A stretch of DNA of 64,000 nucleotides from UBA1723 sp045629285. GTDB taxonomy: Bacteria > Bacteroidota > Bacteroidia > Bacteroidales > Paludibacteraceae. The notes beneath the pieces are model-generated. The model did no database searches. It was not told where the DNA came from and saw only the letters and a program-made list of their open reading frames with translations. The stretch lies in the NCBI GenBank assembly GCA_045629285.1, contig JAZQQY010000035.1, positions 62,001 to 126,000 of the forward strand, read 5' to 3'. Positions 7,479 through 17,600 of this stretch are shown here, in pieces. Position 1 is the stretch's first letter; each line of letters begins with the position of its first letter. A program made the translations under genes and the position numbers.

Positions 7479-8741
7479 TCAATTGTTTTTTAATGCATTG
7501 TTGTATACTTCAAGATATCTTGACACAATAACAGAATGAGAATATTCCGAGACGACCTTGCTCACACAATTTTCCGAGTAAGTTGCATATACATCTTCTG
7601 AGAGTACAGTAACAATACCTTCGGCCAAACCGTCGACATCTTTCGGTTTAGCAACATAACCGTTTACACCATGATTGATAAGTTCGGGTATACCACCGAT
7701 ATTGAATCCTACGCAAGGTACACCGCAAGCCATGGCTTCCATAATTGTGTTCGGCAAATTATCCTGCATAGAAGGAGTCACATATACGTCGACTGCATTA
7801 TATATGTCGATGATTTTACTTTCATCCGAAACATAACCAAGGGAATGAGTCTTGAACGGTATTTGTGAAGCAATCTGATCACTGTTCTTTCCTAGCATTA
7901 CAACCTCGAGATCCTTTGCTTTGTCAGGATAAGAATCTTTTATCTTATTCATTGCTTCAATGAAGTAGACGACTCCTTTTCTTTCATCTGTAACTTTCTG
8001 CGAGATGAAAAGGATATGTTTCTTTTCAATATCCAAACCGACATTACGTTTTGCAACGGATTTATCGATAGGTTTGAACTTATTGATATCAATAGTATTT
8101 GGAACAGATACAATAGATTTGTTTGTGGTCAAGACACTTAGTCTAGCGGAATTTGCAATCCAATTGCTACATCCCACAAACGTAACATTTGAAGAAGAAT
8201 AGAGTTTCGACTTATAATCAAAAACTCGTTTAACCATACATTTGCTTTTAAGCAAATTACATTTTTCGCATTTTTCCGAATAACCCGTACAATCTCCGGC
8301 ATAGTGACAAGCAGAAGTAAACGGCCACATGTCATGCATTGTCCATACTATCGGTTTGCCAAGATCAGCAATCTTTTTAACGTCGGACAAAGATAAAAAA
8401 CCTTGATTAATCCAATGAATATGAATAACGTCGGCCTCTTTTACTGCTTCACAATCAGAAATATCAGTCCCGGTATTTGCTATAGATACAGCAAATAGAT
8501 TTTGTCTGCTGAACCCGTTTGCAATAAAAATAAGCAAGCGTTCGAATATAAATCTTATCTTATTAATCAGATGCGAAAACGACGAATTATTGGTTGAAAC
8601 GATTCTATTATCGTCAGACATTTTGTCCTTCACTAACATCCTAGCATCAACCCCACAATCATTCAAAGCATGGAACAGTCTGTTTGCAGCGACAGCAGCT
8701 CCTCCGACAACATCACTGGTGTTAACAAGCAATACTTTCAT
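7479..8741 (-). CDS. Family 4 (group 1) glycosyltransferase
   Basis: 420 residues, GT-B fold. The N-terminal MKVLLVNTSDVVGGAAVAANRLFHAL includes the GGAA acceptor-side loop of GT4 enzymes. A cysteine-rich CHYAGDCTGY.EKCEKCNLLKSKC segment (about residues 144-169) is common in Bacteroidota polysaccharide GT4 proteins. The donor domain has VTPSMQDNLPNTIMEAMACGVPCVGFNIGG (about 326-355), the EX7E-like donor site. It probably builds a surface glycan in the cytoplasm. It is followed after 3 bases by the GT2 gene and preceded by the 182-residue conserved gene, all on one strand. Confidence 0.9.
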   Translation of the reverse strand: MKVLLVNTSDVVGGAAVAANRLFHALNDCGVDARMLVKDKMSDDNRIVSTNNSSFSHLINKIRFIFERLLIFIANGFSRQNLFAVSIANTGTDISDCEAVKEADVIHIHWINQGFLSLSDVKKIADLGKPIVWTMHDMWPFTSACHYAGDCTGYSEKCEKCNLLKSKCMVKRVFDYKSKLYSSSNVTFVGCSNWIANSARLSVLTTNKSIVSVPNTIDINKFKPIDKSVAKRNVGLDIEKKHILFISQKVTDERKGVVYFIEAMNKIKDSYPDKAKDLEVVMLGKNSDQIASQIPFKTHSLGYVSDESKIIDIYNAVDVYVTPSMQDNLPNTIMEAMACGVPCVGFNIGGIPELINHGVNGYVAKPKDVDGLAEGIVTVLSEDVYATYSENCVSKVVSEYSHSVIVSRYLEVYNNALKNN

Positions 8742-8767
8742 ACTGATATTTTGAATGCAGAACTATG

Positions 8768-9316
8768 TCATACTACAATTTCTCTCTCCAACTTCTTAGT
8801 CTTCTGATTGATGATTGTCATATAATGGATAATCTGATTTAACAAATCCATCTCCTTCATATTCGGAACTCTATCGATGGAGAAATCAGTCAAATCGCCA
8901 TAACGCGACAATCCGCAACGACACTTAACATCAGACACAGCAAGAAGATACTTCAACGGTAGGATCTCCTGCATGGTCAAGTCGATCAAGACATCAGCTT
9001 CAAAACTAGTAAATCTCGACACCACATGATTTTTAGGTTTCATAAGTAGATTCCACTCGTTTGGAGACATCATAGCAATATTGATAGTTTCCTTCTTGAA
9101 ATCGTCTTTCTCGACCACAGTCCAAGCCATAACCTGTTTACCATCAAGAACGGCAAAGACCTGTTTCAAAGCCTCTGGAGTCAATGTAGTCTTGTCGTAA
9201 AGGAGCACAACACTCTTTACGTCATGCCAGTTCAAGAATTGCTTCTTGCGTTGTTTGGTCTTCCACAACTTGCTTATTTCCCAATCAATATATTTCTTTT
9301 TCCACTCTTCAAACAT
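8768..9316 (-). CDS. Conserved Bacteroidota hypothetical (DUF6913-like)
   Basis: 182 residues, soluble, no signal peptide. It starts MFEEWKKKYIDWEISK and contains VVLLYDKTTLTPEALK near residue 36 and the block FTSFEADVLIDLTM...PLKYLLAVSDVKCRCGL, which I associate with the DUF6913 family of Bacteroidota; the assignment is from memory of the pattern and moderate. Members often sit next to housekeeping genes and have no known activity. Here it starts 7 bases after the stop of ligA on the same strand and is followed 26 bases later by the GT4 gene, so it may link ligA and the glycan genes in one transcript. Confidence 0.65.
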   Translation of the reverse strand: MFEEWKKKYIDWEISKLWKTKQRKKQFLNWHDVKSVVLLYDKTTLTPEALKQVFAVLDGKQVMAWTVVEKDDFKKETINIAMMSPNEWNLLMKPKNHVVSRFTSFEADVLIDLTMQEILPLKYLLAVSDVKCRCGLSRYGDLTDFSIDRVPNMKEMDLLNQIIHYMTIINQKTKKLEREIVV

Positions 9317-9323
9317 AGTTCAA

Positions 9324-11318
9324 CTAGTTTAATAAAGCATCAAATTCTGCTTCGGTAATTATCTTAACTCCTAACGACGCGCACTTCTCAAGTTTAGCAG
9401 GTCCCATATTCTCACCTGCGACTACAAATGACGTCTTCTTGCTGATAGACGTTGCATTCTTGCCACCGTTAGCTTCAATCAACTCTTTAATCTCATCACG
9501 TGAGTATTTCTCGAATACTCCGCTGACAACAATCGTCATTCCTGCAAGTTTATCGCTGACAACAGAATTACTTTCCTCTGCTTCAAACTGAATTCCGTAT
9601 TCCTTCAAGCGTTCCAATAAAGCGACATTCTTCTCATCTGCAAAAAATGCGACGATTTGCTGTGCTATTCCCTCACCTATCTCATCAATCTGAACAAGCT
9701 GTTCGATCGACGCTGCTCTCAACGCATCTATCGATTTCAACTCAGCAGCAAGTTTCTTTGCCATTGAAGCTCCGACGGTACGGATGCCGATTGCGTATAA
9801 CACACGATCAAAAGGTACTGCAAGAGAATCCTTAACACTCTTGACTAGATTGTTGGCACTCTTTTCACCCCACAAAGGAAGATCTTTCAAGTCATCTGTT
9901 TTCAATGCATACAAATCAGCAGCATCTTTAATCAGATTTCTATTTAGAAGCAATTCAATCGACTCGTTACCTATGTTGATGTTCATCGCCTTACGTGAGA
10001 CGAAATGCAGTATTCTTCCTACAATCTGCGGGAAACAGTTGTTTTCATTAGGACAACGGTGAGCTGCCTCTCCCTCTACCCTAACCAACTCTGCTCCACA
10101 TTCAGGACAGTGTGTGATGAACTTAACTTTCTCAGCAGTGTCAGCATTACGCATTTCTGTGTTTACTCCTACAATCTTAGGAATAATCTCACCACCCTTC
10201 TCCACATATACATAGTCGCCGACATGAAGGTCAAGACTCTCTATGATATCAGCGTTATGGAGCGACGCACGTTTAACCACAGTTCCGGCAAGCTGCACTG
10301 GTTCCAAGTTTGCAACGGGAGTAACAATTCCTGTTCGGCCAACCTGGTAGGTGATTTCATTAAGGCGTGTGCATTCACGTTCTGCCTTAAACTTATATGC
10401 TATTGCCCAACGTGGAGATTTGGCAGTCAAGCCAAGTTGTTCCTGTTGAGCTATAGAATTAACTTTCAATACGATTCCGTCTGTTGCAAACGGAAGGTTC
10501 TTTCTCTCTGTATCCCAATGATTGATGAATTCAAATACCTCATCAACATTTTTACAAACCTTGTATGCATCGGAAATCTTGAATCCCCACTTTTTTGCGT
10601 GAGCAAGATTGTCTGAATGGGAAAGTGTAGGAATATCCTCACCCAACACATAATACAGATAAGCATCAAGCTTACGTCGAGCGACCTCCGCTGAATTACG
10701 TTGTTTCAAAGTACCGGAAGCTGCATTACGTGGATTTGCAAACAAAGCGTCGCCATCAGCTTCTCTTTCCTGATTCAACTCATCAAATACAGCCCATGGC
10801 ATAAGAATCTCACCACGCATCTCTAACGACTGAGGATAGTCGCCCTTCAACTTCAACGGAATAGTTCGGATCGTACGCACATTATCCGTCACATCGTCTC
10901 CTTTCTCCCCGTCGCCACGAGTAACAGCGCGAACGAATTCTCCATTTTCGTACGTTAGAGAGATTGATGTACCGTCGAATTTCAACTCGCAGACAATTTC
11001 AAACTTCTCGCCGTCAAGTGCACGACTAACACGATCATAGAAATCCTGGACTTCCTCTTTGGAATATGTATTTCCCAAAGAAAGCATCGGATATCTATGC
11101 TTCACCTGTGTAAACGCTTTGCTTATATCACTACCTACACGTTGTGTTGGAGAATTGGCATCGAACAATTCAGGATGCTTATTTTCAAGCGCAATAAGCC
11201 GATGCATCTTCTCGTCAAACTCTTGGTCGGAGATTTCCGGTGAAGAAAGCACGTAATATTTATAATTGTGTGCGTCTAATTCAGAACGCAACGAATATAT
11301 CAACTCTTTTTCGTCCAT
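9324..11318 (-). CDS. ligA: NAD-dependent DNA ligase LigA
   Basis: 664 residues, normal family length. It seals nicks in duplex DNA using NAD. Domains in order: Ia (residues 1-65), adenylation domain with the KFDG motif at K113 that takes AMP, OB fold (HNADIIESLDLHVGDYVYVEKGGEIIPKI), a four-Cys zinc finger (HCPECG...HRCPNENNCFPQ), helix-hairpin-helix repeats (KDLPLWGEKSANNL, LVQIDEIGEGIAQQI) and a C-terminal BRCT domain (LAGMTIVVSGVFEKYSRDEI). All catalytic motifs look intact. A promoter is visible directly upstream at 11329-11360, and the stop is 7 bases before the next gene. Confidence 0.98.
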   Translation of the reverse strand: MDEKELIYSLRSELDAHNYKYYVLSSPEISDQEFDEKMHRLIALENKHPELFDANSPTQRVGSDISKAFTQVKHRYPMLSLGNTYSKEEVQDFYDRVSRALDGEKFEIVCELKFDGTSISLTYENGEFVRAVTRGDGEKGDDVTDNVRTIRTIPLKLKGDYPQSLEMRGEILMPWAVFDELNQEREADGDALFANPRNAASGTLKQRNSAEVARRKLDAYLYYVLGEDIPTLSHSDNLAHAKKWGFKISDAYKVCKNVDEVFEFINHWDTERKNLPFATDGIVLKVNSIAQQEQLGLTAKSPRWAIAYKFKAERECTRLNEITYQVGRTGIVTPVANLEPVQLAGTVVKRASLHNADIIESLDLHVGDYVYVEKGGEIIPKIVGVNTEMRNADTAEKVKFITHCPECGAELVRVEGEAAHRCPNENNCFPQIVGRILHFVSRKAMNINIGNESIELLLNRNLIKDAADLYALKTDDLKDLPLWGEKSANNLVKSVKDSLAVPFDRVLYAIGIRTVGASMAKKLAAELKSIDALRAASIEQLVQIDEIGEGIAQQIVAFFADEKNVALLERLKEYGIQFEAEESNSVVSDKLAGMTIVVSGVFEKYSRDEIKELIEANGGKNATSISKKTSFVVAGENMGPAKLEKCASLGVKIITEAEFDALLN

Positions 11319-11328
11319 GGACTTATTT

Positions 11329-11360
11329 CAAACATAAAAAATCTTTGCTAAAAATTCAGA
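11329..11360 (-). promoter_or_regulatory. ligA promoter
   Basis: On the minus strand TCTG (11357-11360) is followed after 20 bases by TATGTTTG (11329-11336), an exact match to the -7 consensus TAnnTTTG. The ligA start codon is at 11318, giving a very short 5' untranslated leader. Confidence 0.6.
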
Positions 11361-11376
11361 AGTAATTAATACGCAC

Positions 11377-11404
11377 AAAGTCTCGATGTAAAAATCGAGA
11401 CTTT
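11377..11404 (-). terminator. Intrinsic terminator of the secreted-protein gene
   Basis: A perfect 11-bp stem (AAAGTCTCGAT paired with ATCGAGACTTT) with a 6-base loop lies 25 bases after the stop at 11429. It separates this transcription unit from the ligA promoter. Confidence 0.8.
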
Positions 11405-11428
11405 TAACGACTTTCGTCACTTCATAAA

Positions 11429-12775
11429 TTACTTAGCTTCAGAATCTTGAGAAGCAGGATCTGTTTCACTATTTGAACTTGGCTCAGCAGACTTTGATTC
11501 ATTTGCATCTTCAGATTCAGCAGCTTTCTCTGCCTCTGCAGCCTTGGCAGCAGCTTCTGCCTCTTCCTGCAAACGTTTCTCTTCAGCCTCTCTAGCTAAT
11601 CTCTCAGCTTCAGCCTTAGCTCTTTCCTCTGCTAAACGCTGACGCTCCTCTTCAATATTTGTATAGAAGAATACGAGCTCAGTCTTATCTCCTGCTGCAG
11701 GAGTTACGATCACCTTAGCGATATTACCAAGACAATTATACTCGTATTCGATCAACATATCTGGTTTTACTACCTTATAGATCTTTAGATCAGAAGTATA
11801 ATCATAACTTTCCTGATAGTCATCGTTCAAACCTTCAACAGATATATGGCTCAACATATTCTTAGAACCACCTTTAGAGTTAGCAAACGGTTTGAAAGTC
11901 AACAAATAAGAAGTAACCAACTCACGGCTTCCATTATTGATATCGTAAATCTTCTTCTCCTGAAGTGTATTTACACGTAGAAGAGTCTTTCCTTTATCGT
12001 CGGAATCAACGTCAAAAATATCCCATGCCATTTTGTTGGAAAGAGCTTCATTCTTAATCAAAGAGATAGGATTGACTACGGAAGCTTCGTAATCTGAATA
12101 TTCGAACAAAGTCTCTACAGTTCCTTTTCCAGCCTTCCATTTGATCGAACTTAATCTCTTCAATGGTGTATAAGAGAATGTAGCGCTTTCTTTTCCTTTT
12201 CCACCGATCTGTGTAGCTGAAGAAGGCAATGAATTCTTATATACCCAATTCAATGACATCTTGCCTAGTTTAGTAGCACCTTCCATCGACAAAGGACCGT
12301 TCGGACCTACCTTATAGGTAACATTATCTCCATCGCTTGTAGTGATGACACGCTCTGTCTCTCTATTGTTAACATAAGTCATGTTAACCTCTGCAGTAAT
12401 ATTTCCTTCAGCATCTATGAATTTCTGATTCTGCAGAACACTCATTGAATCACTGATGAACAACACCTTCTCAACCTTTTCTCCAGTAGTGATCAAAACA
12501 CTATCCAATCTATCGATACCGTTTACAGCCAAGAAACTGGTAGGATTTGATTTGTATGGAGGAAGACAGATTTCTCTATGCATGAAAGATCTGTCCAGAA
12601 ATTCACGTGAAGACAAAGGCACTTCGCATGGATTAGCTGACGGTGTGAATGAGAACAACACATCTTTGCCATTTGCCCTTATCATTTTATTCATCGGATA
12701 CTGATACACCTGCGAAAAAGCAGCAAGCGATGAAATGGAAAAAAGTATGTTAAATAATATTCGTTTCATATTCAT
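11429..12775 (-). CDS. Secreted protein with acidic Ala/Glu coiled-coil tail
   Basis: 448 residues. A Sec signal peptide is clear (MNMKRILFNILFSISSLAAFSQ, cleavage probably after SLAAFS). The middle, about residues 25-375, is beta-rich with repeated YDYTSD/YEYN-like strands reminiscent of periplasmic or surface beta repeats. The tail from about 380 to 448 (EERQRLAEERAKAEAERLAREAEEK) is a low-complexity Ala/Glu/Arg coiled coil ending in a Ser/Asp/Glu-rich stretch. No enzyme motif is visible and I do not recognise the family. It forms its own unit with a strong terminator. M3 (12769) is an equally possible start. Confidence 0.75.
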   Translation of the reverse strand: MNMKRILFNILFSISSLAAFSQVYQYPMNKMIRANGKDVLFSFTPSANPCEVPLSSREFLDRSFMHREICLPPYKSNPTSFLAVNGIDRLDSVLITTGEKVEKVLFISDSMSVLQNQKFIDAEGNITAEVNMTYVNNRETERVITTSDGDNVTYKVGPNGPLSMEGATKLGKMSLNWVYKNSLPSSATQIGGKGKESATFSYTPLKRLSSIKWKAGKGTVETLFEYSDYEASVVNPISLIKNEALSNKMAWDIFDVDSDDKGKTLLRVNTLQEKKIYDINNGSRELVTSYLLTFKPFANSKGGSKNMLSHISVEGLNDDYQESYDYTSDLKIYKVVKPDMLIEYEYNCLGNIAKVIVTPAAGDKTELVFFYTNIEEERQRLAEERAKAEAERLAREAEEKRLQEEAEAAAKAAEAEKAAESEDANESKSAEPSSNSETDPASQDSEAK

Positions 12776-12850
12776 ACTAAGTTAAAGACGCAATTTACTA
12801 AAATTAAAGAAATATCTAAGTATCAAAACAAACTTTTATTTCAATATATG

Positions 12851-13567
12851 TTAATTATCATTACATCGACATTTCGACGACATCTTCATTTTTAATCTAG
12901 AAAAACTCATTGTCTTAACATCAAGCATTAGCAATGAATTAGTTAGTAGTTCTCCGATCCCCGTAAAATATTTTATAACCTCAGTTGCCTGAATCGATCC
13001 TATTATTCCAACGGAGGCGCCAATCACACCACGTTTTCGAGCAGGTTCGTCATCTTCCTCGAAAAGACATCTATAACATGCTGTCGACGGGAGATGAGTA
13101 AACACTCGTCCACTGAATTCGGTAATAGACCCATGACAAAATGGCTTCTTCAGTTTAACACAAACGTCGTTAATCAAAAACTTCGTCGGATTATTGTCTG
13201 CACAATCTACGATGAAATCATACTCCTTTGCGATTGACCCGGCATTCTGTGAATCAAAGAAGAAATTGTAGGTCACAACTTCAGTCGCAGAATTCAATTC
13301 AGCGATTTTCTTTTTTGCAGAAATCACTTTGTCTACCCCGACAGAGGTCTCAGTATGAATTATCTGACGCTGTAGATTTGTAACGTCGACAACATCAGCA
13401 TCAATCAAGCCTAATGTACCAATTCCAGCAGAGGCAAGATACATCGCAACTGGAGAACCTAAACCACCAACTCCAACAATCAAGACTTTCGCATCTGAAA
13501 GTTTCTTCTGTTCTTCATGTCCAAATCCTTCCAACAAGAAATGGCGTTCATAACGACTCTCTTCCAT
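12851..13567 (-). CDS. HesA/MoeB/ThiF-family adenylyltransferase
   Basis: 238 residues. The Rossmann ATP-binding motif VGVGGLGSPVAMYLASAGIG near residue 31, D-VD-TNLQRQIIH (residues about 57-71) and the VDCADNNPTKFLIND block identify an E1-like enzyme that adenylates the C-terminal Gly of a ThiS/MoaD-type sulfur carrier. A CYRC pair near residue 163 and a CRC near the end could bind zinc. No ThiS, MoaD or rhodanese partner is present in the window, so thiamine or molybdopterin roles cannot be told apart. It begins 4 bases after the outer-membrane barrel gene and probably shares the adhesin transcript. Confidence 0.85.
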   Translation of the reverse strand: MEESRYERHFLLEGFGHEEQKKLSDAKVLIVGVGGLGSPVAMYLASAGIGTLGLIDADVVDVTNLQRQIIHTETSVGVDKVISAKKKIAELNSATEVVTYNFFFDSQNAGSIAKEYDFIVDCADNNPTKFLINDVCVKLKKPFCHGSITEFSGRVFTHLPSTACYRCLFEEDDEPARKRGVIGASVGIIGSIQATEVIKYFTGIGELLTNSLLMLDVKTMSFSRLKMKMSSKCRCNDN

Positions 13568-13570
13568 AGG

Positions 13571-14644
13571 CTACCAAGTATCGGATCCATAATTCAGATT
13601 GAAGGAAACCCTTAATCCAAAATTGGAGAACAACACGTTGCTGACAATTTTCTTATTAGAGATATAGCTACGACTTGACAAAATACTTTCTGTCACCAAC
13701 TCAACCGGTACTGTCTTTGAGACAGTCAACAACGTATTGGTGTCGTATGTTTCAATCTCCTTGAAATGCTCATCCTTTGTTCTCTTTGCAGAAATACCTA
13801 GAAAAGCATAATCACAATAAGCGCCTACACTGATAGAATATTTATCATTGATAGGGAACGTGTATTGCAGATCTCCGGTAAACATCACAAAGACAGGCGT
13901 CTGTTTGAATGCACTCACCTGAGAAACGGTCTGGAATGTACCACAACCTAAAACCCACGAATCATCGACATGAACATCATAATCCGGATAATAGGCAGTC
14001 TGTATAATGTCGTCATCCTTCTGATCATATTTCACTTTCATCGGAACTCCGACCTTCAAACCGAATGAGCAATCAAAATTCTTCTCTTTAAAAGCAAACA
14101 TGATTGGAACTTCCAACTGTAGATGTTCCATGTGCTCACTTACTCCACCAATGGAATATGTGTAGACTGTTTCATCATTCTCTGAATCAACAATTGTATA
14201 CTCATCGGAGAATGCGCCAATCCCAGCATCAGATGTAGAGCGAACCATATCGATTCCGGTCTTGATACCGAAATACGGATTAAAAAAATATGAATAGTTT
14301 AATCCTATACCAAATCCAACATTCTGATCAAATGATACCATTCTTGAATTTGTTCTGAAACCAGACATTCCACCTTGTCCAAAAAAGGAGAAACGATGAT
14401 GCATGAAAGGTACTGGTTTGTGTACTGTAGTTGAATCTATAAGTCGACCATCCAAATCCGGAAAGAACTGATAAGTATAGATCCAAGATCTTTTTCCAAC
14501 ATACATCTTAGGATCCTTAAGCAAAGAAGTTTGAACTGGTTTACGACGAGGATTACGAGCAGATACAGTTGATGTCGACATTAGCAAAAGCAATGTCGCC
14601 ACAACTACCACGATACTCTTTATGTAATACACTCCTCTATTCAT
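13571..14644 (-). CDS. Outer-membrane beta-barrel protein paired with adhesin
   Basis: 357 residues. The signal peptide (MNRGVYYIKSIVVVVATLLLLMSTSTVSA) is followed by a short basic segment and then alternating strands with aromatic residues (FGIGLNYSYFFNPYFGIKTGI, FSCFGLKVGVP-like, YSISVGAYCDYAFLGISAK) ending FGLRVSFNLNYGSDTW, with the aromatic C-terminus typical of outer-membrane barrels. It starts 19 bases after the adhesin stop. A large type IX secretion substrate followed by a barrel protein recalls the SprB-SprF arrangement, where the barrel helps export or anchor the adhesin. I see no specific PorP/SprF signature, so this role is inference. Confidence 0.8.
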   Translation of the reverse strand: MNRGVYYIKSIVVVVATLLLLMSTSTVSARNPRRKPVQTSLLKDPKMYVGKRSWIYTYQFFPDLDGRLIDSTTVHKPVPFMHHRFSFFGQGGMSGFRTNSRMVSFDQNVGFGIGLNYSYFFNPYFGIKTGIDMVRSTSDAGIGAFSDEYTIVDSENDETVYTYSIGGVSEHMEHLQLEVPIMFAFKEKNFDCSFGLKVGVPMKVKYDQKDDDIIQTAYYPDYDVHVDDSWVLGCGTFQTVSQVSAFKQTPVFVMFTGDLQYTFPINDKYSISVGAYCDYAFLGISAKRTKDEHFKEIETYDTNTLLTVSKTVPVELVTESILSSRSYISNKKIVSNVLFSNFGLRVSFNLNYGSDTW

Positions 14645-14663
14645 ATCTATTCAATAACATTGA

Positions 14664-17600
14664 CTATTTGACAATGTACTTGCCAGTCAAAACCTTTCCT
14701 GAAGTTGTAGTCAAACGAACCAAATAGTATCCTGAAGCTGTCATTCCAGGGATAACAATATCATTTGATGTTGCTGTAGAGTAATATACCCTGTCAGCTG
14801 TCATATTGAACACTTCAATTTCTGTTCCGATCACACTCTCTTCCTGGAAGTCGCAGACAATCACAACCGCCTGTAATTTTTCAGCTGGATTTGGCTGAGG
14901 TGTAATTGAATATCCCATCTGTCTGTTTACACAAACGATGTCTGACAAATATTCAGAACCACCTTCAACAATGATACCGACCTGATAACATCCCTCCAAC
15001 TCCATGTCTTCTGTAAAGTATGAATCGTTAGTTGTAGAAACCAGCTCGTTATTCTTATACCAATTATACTTCACATTTGACTTAACCTTGAATGTATCGT
15101 CGTCAAAAATTTCGTCGTTGCAAACCAAAATCCAATTGTACTTGTTGACAAGAACTGGATAAGGGAAACACTTATTGACATTAAGCATCACATGAACGAA
15201 GCTATCACAACCCATCTCATCTGTCTTATATTTTCTGATAACCTCACTGGAATCATTGAATAAAACACCCTCATAAGTTATGTGCAAGCAGCTATCAATG
15301 TAGATTGTGTCGTGGACAGGCATAGTCAACTCTACATTTGTTGTAATGACACTACCACATCTATTGCTTGAAGGAACAGTATCGATGATGACTGTATCAG
15401 AAAGCAACTTCAAATTACGGAATGCTACAAAGCCCTTCTCCGATTCAAAACACTCAAATACATCCTCGTAAATATATGTTGGATGCTCAATGTGGATATC
15501 CTGAACCAAATTGTATGCACAACCGTCTACTGTAGTCTTAGTCACATTGATTGTTGTATCATTGTGAACATAGATAGGAAGTCCTCCATTGAAATCAGGA
15601 TCGATGTAAACCACTTCATCACAACCAAAAACCGTATCACGAATATCGTCATCTTCCGGAGAAACAACATTAATTATGTTTGCAATGATTGTTCCACACC
15701 TGTTGTCAGAAGTTATCGTATCATAGATCACTGTGTCTGATTTCAAACGCAAATCACGGAATGATACATATCCTACTGTAGGGTCAAGACACACAAACTT
15801 CTTATTGTCGACATAAGAAGGATAACCGACCTTGATTTCCTGAGCGTAATGGTATTCACAACCACTTGCAGTAATCTTATCTACATTGATTGTAGAATCT
15901 CTGTGCACAAGAACAGGAATACCTCCATTGTAATCTTCATCAACAAATGTAACCTCATTACATCCGAACATTGTATCGTGTACGGTAGTCATGTCAGGCA
16001 TGATCAAATTGACAATGTTTGCAATGATAGTTCCACATCTATTGTCTGAAGATACTGTATCATAAACAATTGTATCTGAAGTCAAATTCAAATCACGGAA
16101 CTTGACATAACCGATTTCCTCATCAAAGCACTCTACAATATGCTTAGTAAGAGATGTTGGATGACCTACTTCAATTTTCTGGACGAACATGTATGGGCAT
16201 CCATTCTCATTTATCTTCTCAACATAGATTGTAGTATCGTTGTGAACGTATATAGGCAAACCACCGTTGTAATCAACATCAACAAACTTAACCTCATTGC
16301 AACCAAACATGAAGTCCTTAGTGTTCTTAGAACGGTTGACAACGATATTAACATTGATAATACTATCACAATTATTGCGGCTCAACAATGTATCGCGGAA
16401 GAATACCGATGATCTGTAAATCTTGCCGTTTCTTTCAACAAAGTCACAAGACTCAATAATCTCAGTATGGTTATACTTTGGATATACCGTCAAAATATAA
16501 TTGTGTGTAGTATCACACTTAGTTTCTCCGCTTACGGTCAAGCTAAATGAAGTTGCCTTCTCATTCTCTGATGTGTAAGTGTCACCACGGAAAGACAACT
16601 CACCACAACCAGTCTCATACATAGTATCACGTGGAGTCGGGATAATTTCCACATGCCATTCTTTATAGTTGCTACAACCTTCGGCATTAGCACCCAAAAC
16701 CTGACGCCAAACTCCAGACTCGGTAAAGACATGAGGGAAATTATCATTCAAGCTATCGATAAGAGTTGTATCACCACAAGCAGTCAAAAGATGTACGCTT
16801 CCTGTCGATTTAGGAACCCTGATGTCGACAATGACAACGCTATCACAACCTGTCGCTTTCATCTTAAATGTATCTAGGAAGTGAACATCATCCTTGAAGA
16901 TCATATCCATACCCTTGGAATTCTTGTAGATTACCGAGTCACAAGCACGTAGAGCATTTGTCTGACGTTGTGATTCAGGAATTGAATTGTTGATTGTGAT
17001 GTTTGTTGTTCTGATAATACTATCGCAATCACAAATAGTACTCTTCAATGTATCATAAAGGACAACGCTCGATGTGATAACAGACTTTGTTCCCTTGAAA
17101 TCTTCGTAAACAAACGAATCACACTCAACAATCTGTTCTACAGGCATTTTTCCTACACCATGGACTCTCAAGAACAACTTAGTCGTATCCATACAAGCCG
17201 GATAAGATTCATTAGGGTTCAAGAAAATCAACTCTGCAGAACGGATATCGGAAGTAGGTATTTCCTCTACATTTACTGGCTGGTTGTTGTAATTCCAAAC
17301 CGGCACAACGGAATGATATTCCTTACAATGATCCTCTGAAAGGATTTCTGTCTTAACCGGAATAATAACAACCTCAGTCTCGGAATATACATGACATCCG
17401 AATTTAGTAACAGCAGTATCTCTTACAATCTGAGATTCCTCAACCCAAATTTGCTTACCGTTTTTCTTAGTGAATAGATAAGGTCCACAACTCTTGATTG
17501 TAGCCAACTGCTCATAACTGTCGTGACTAATATTGACCTTAACAGTACGAATGATACTATCACACTGACAAACTTTGTAGCTGATCTTATCTACAATCAC

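Noticed and set aside
10005..10616. 203-codon open frame on the plus strand
   Set aside because: It is antisense to the fully conserved ligA coding region and has no recognisable domain.
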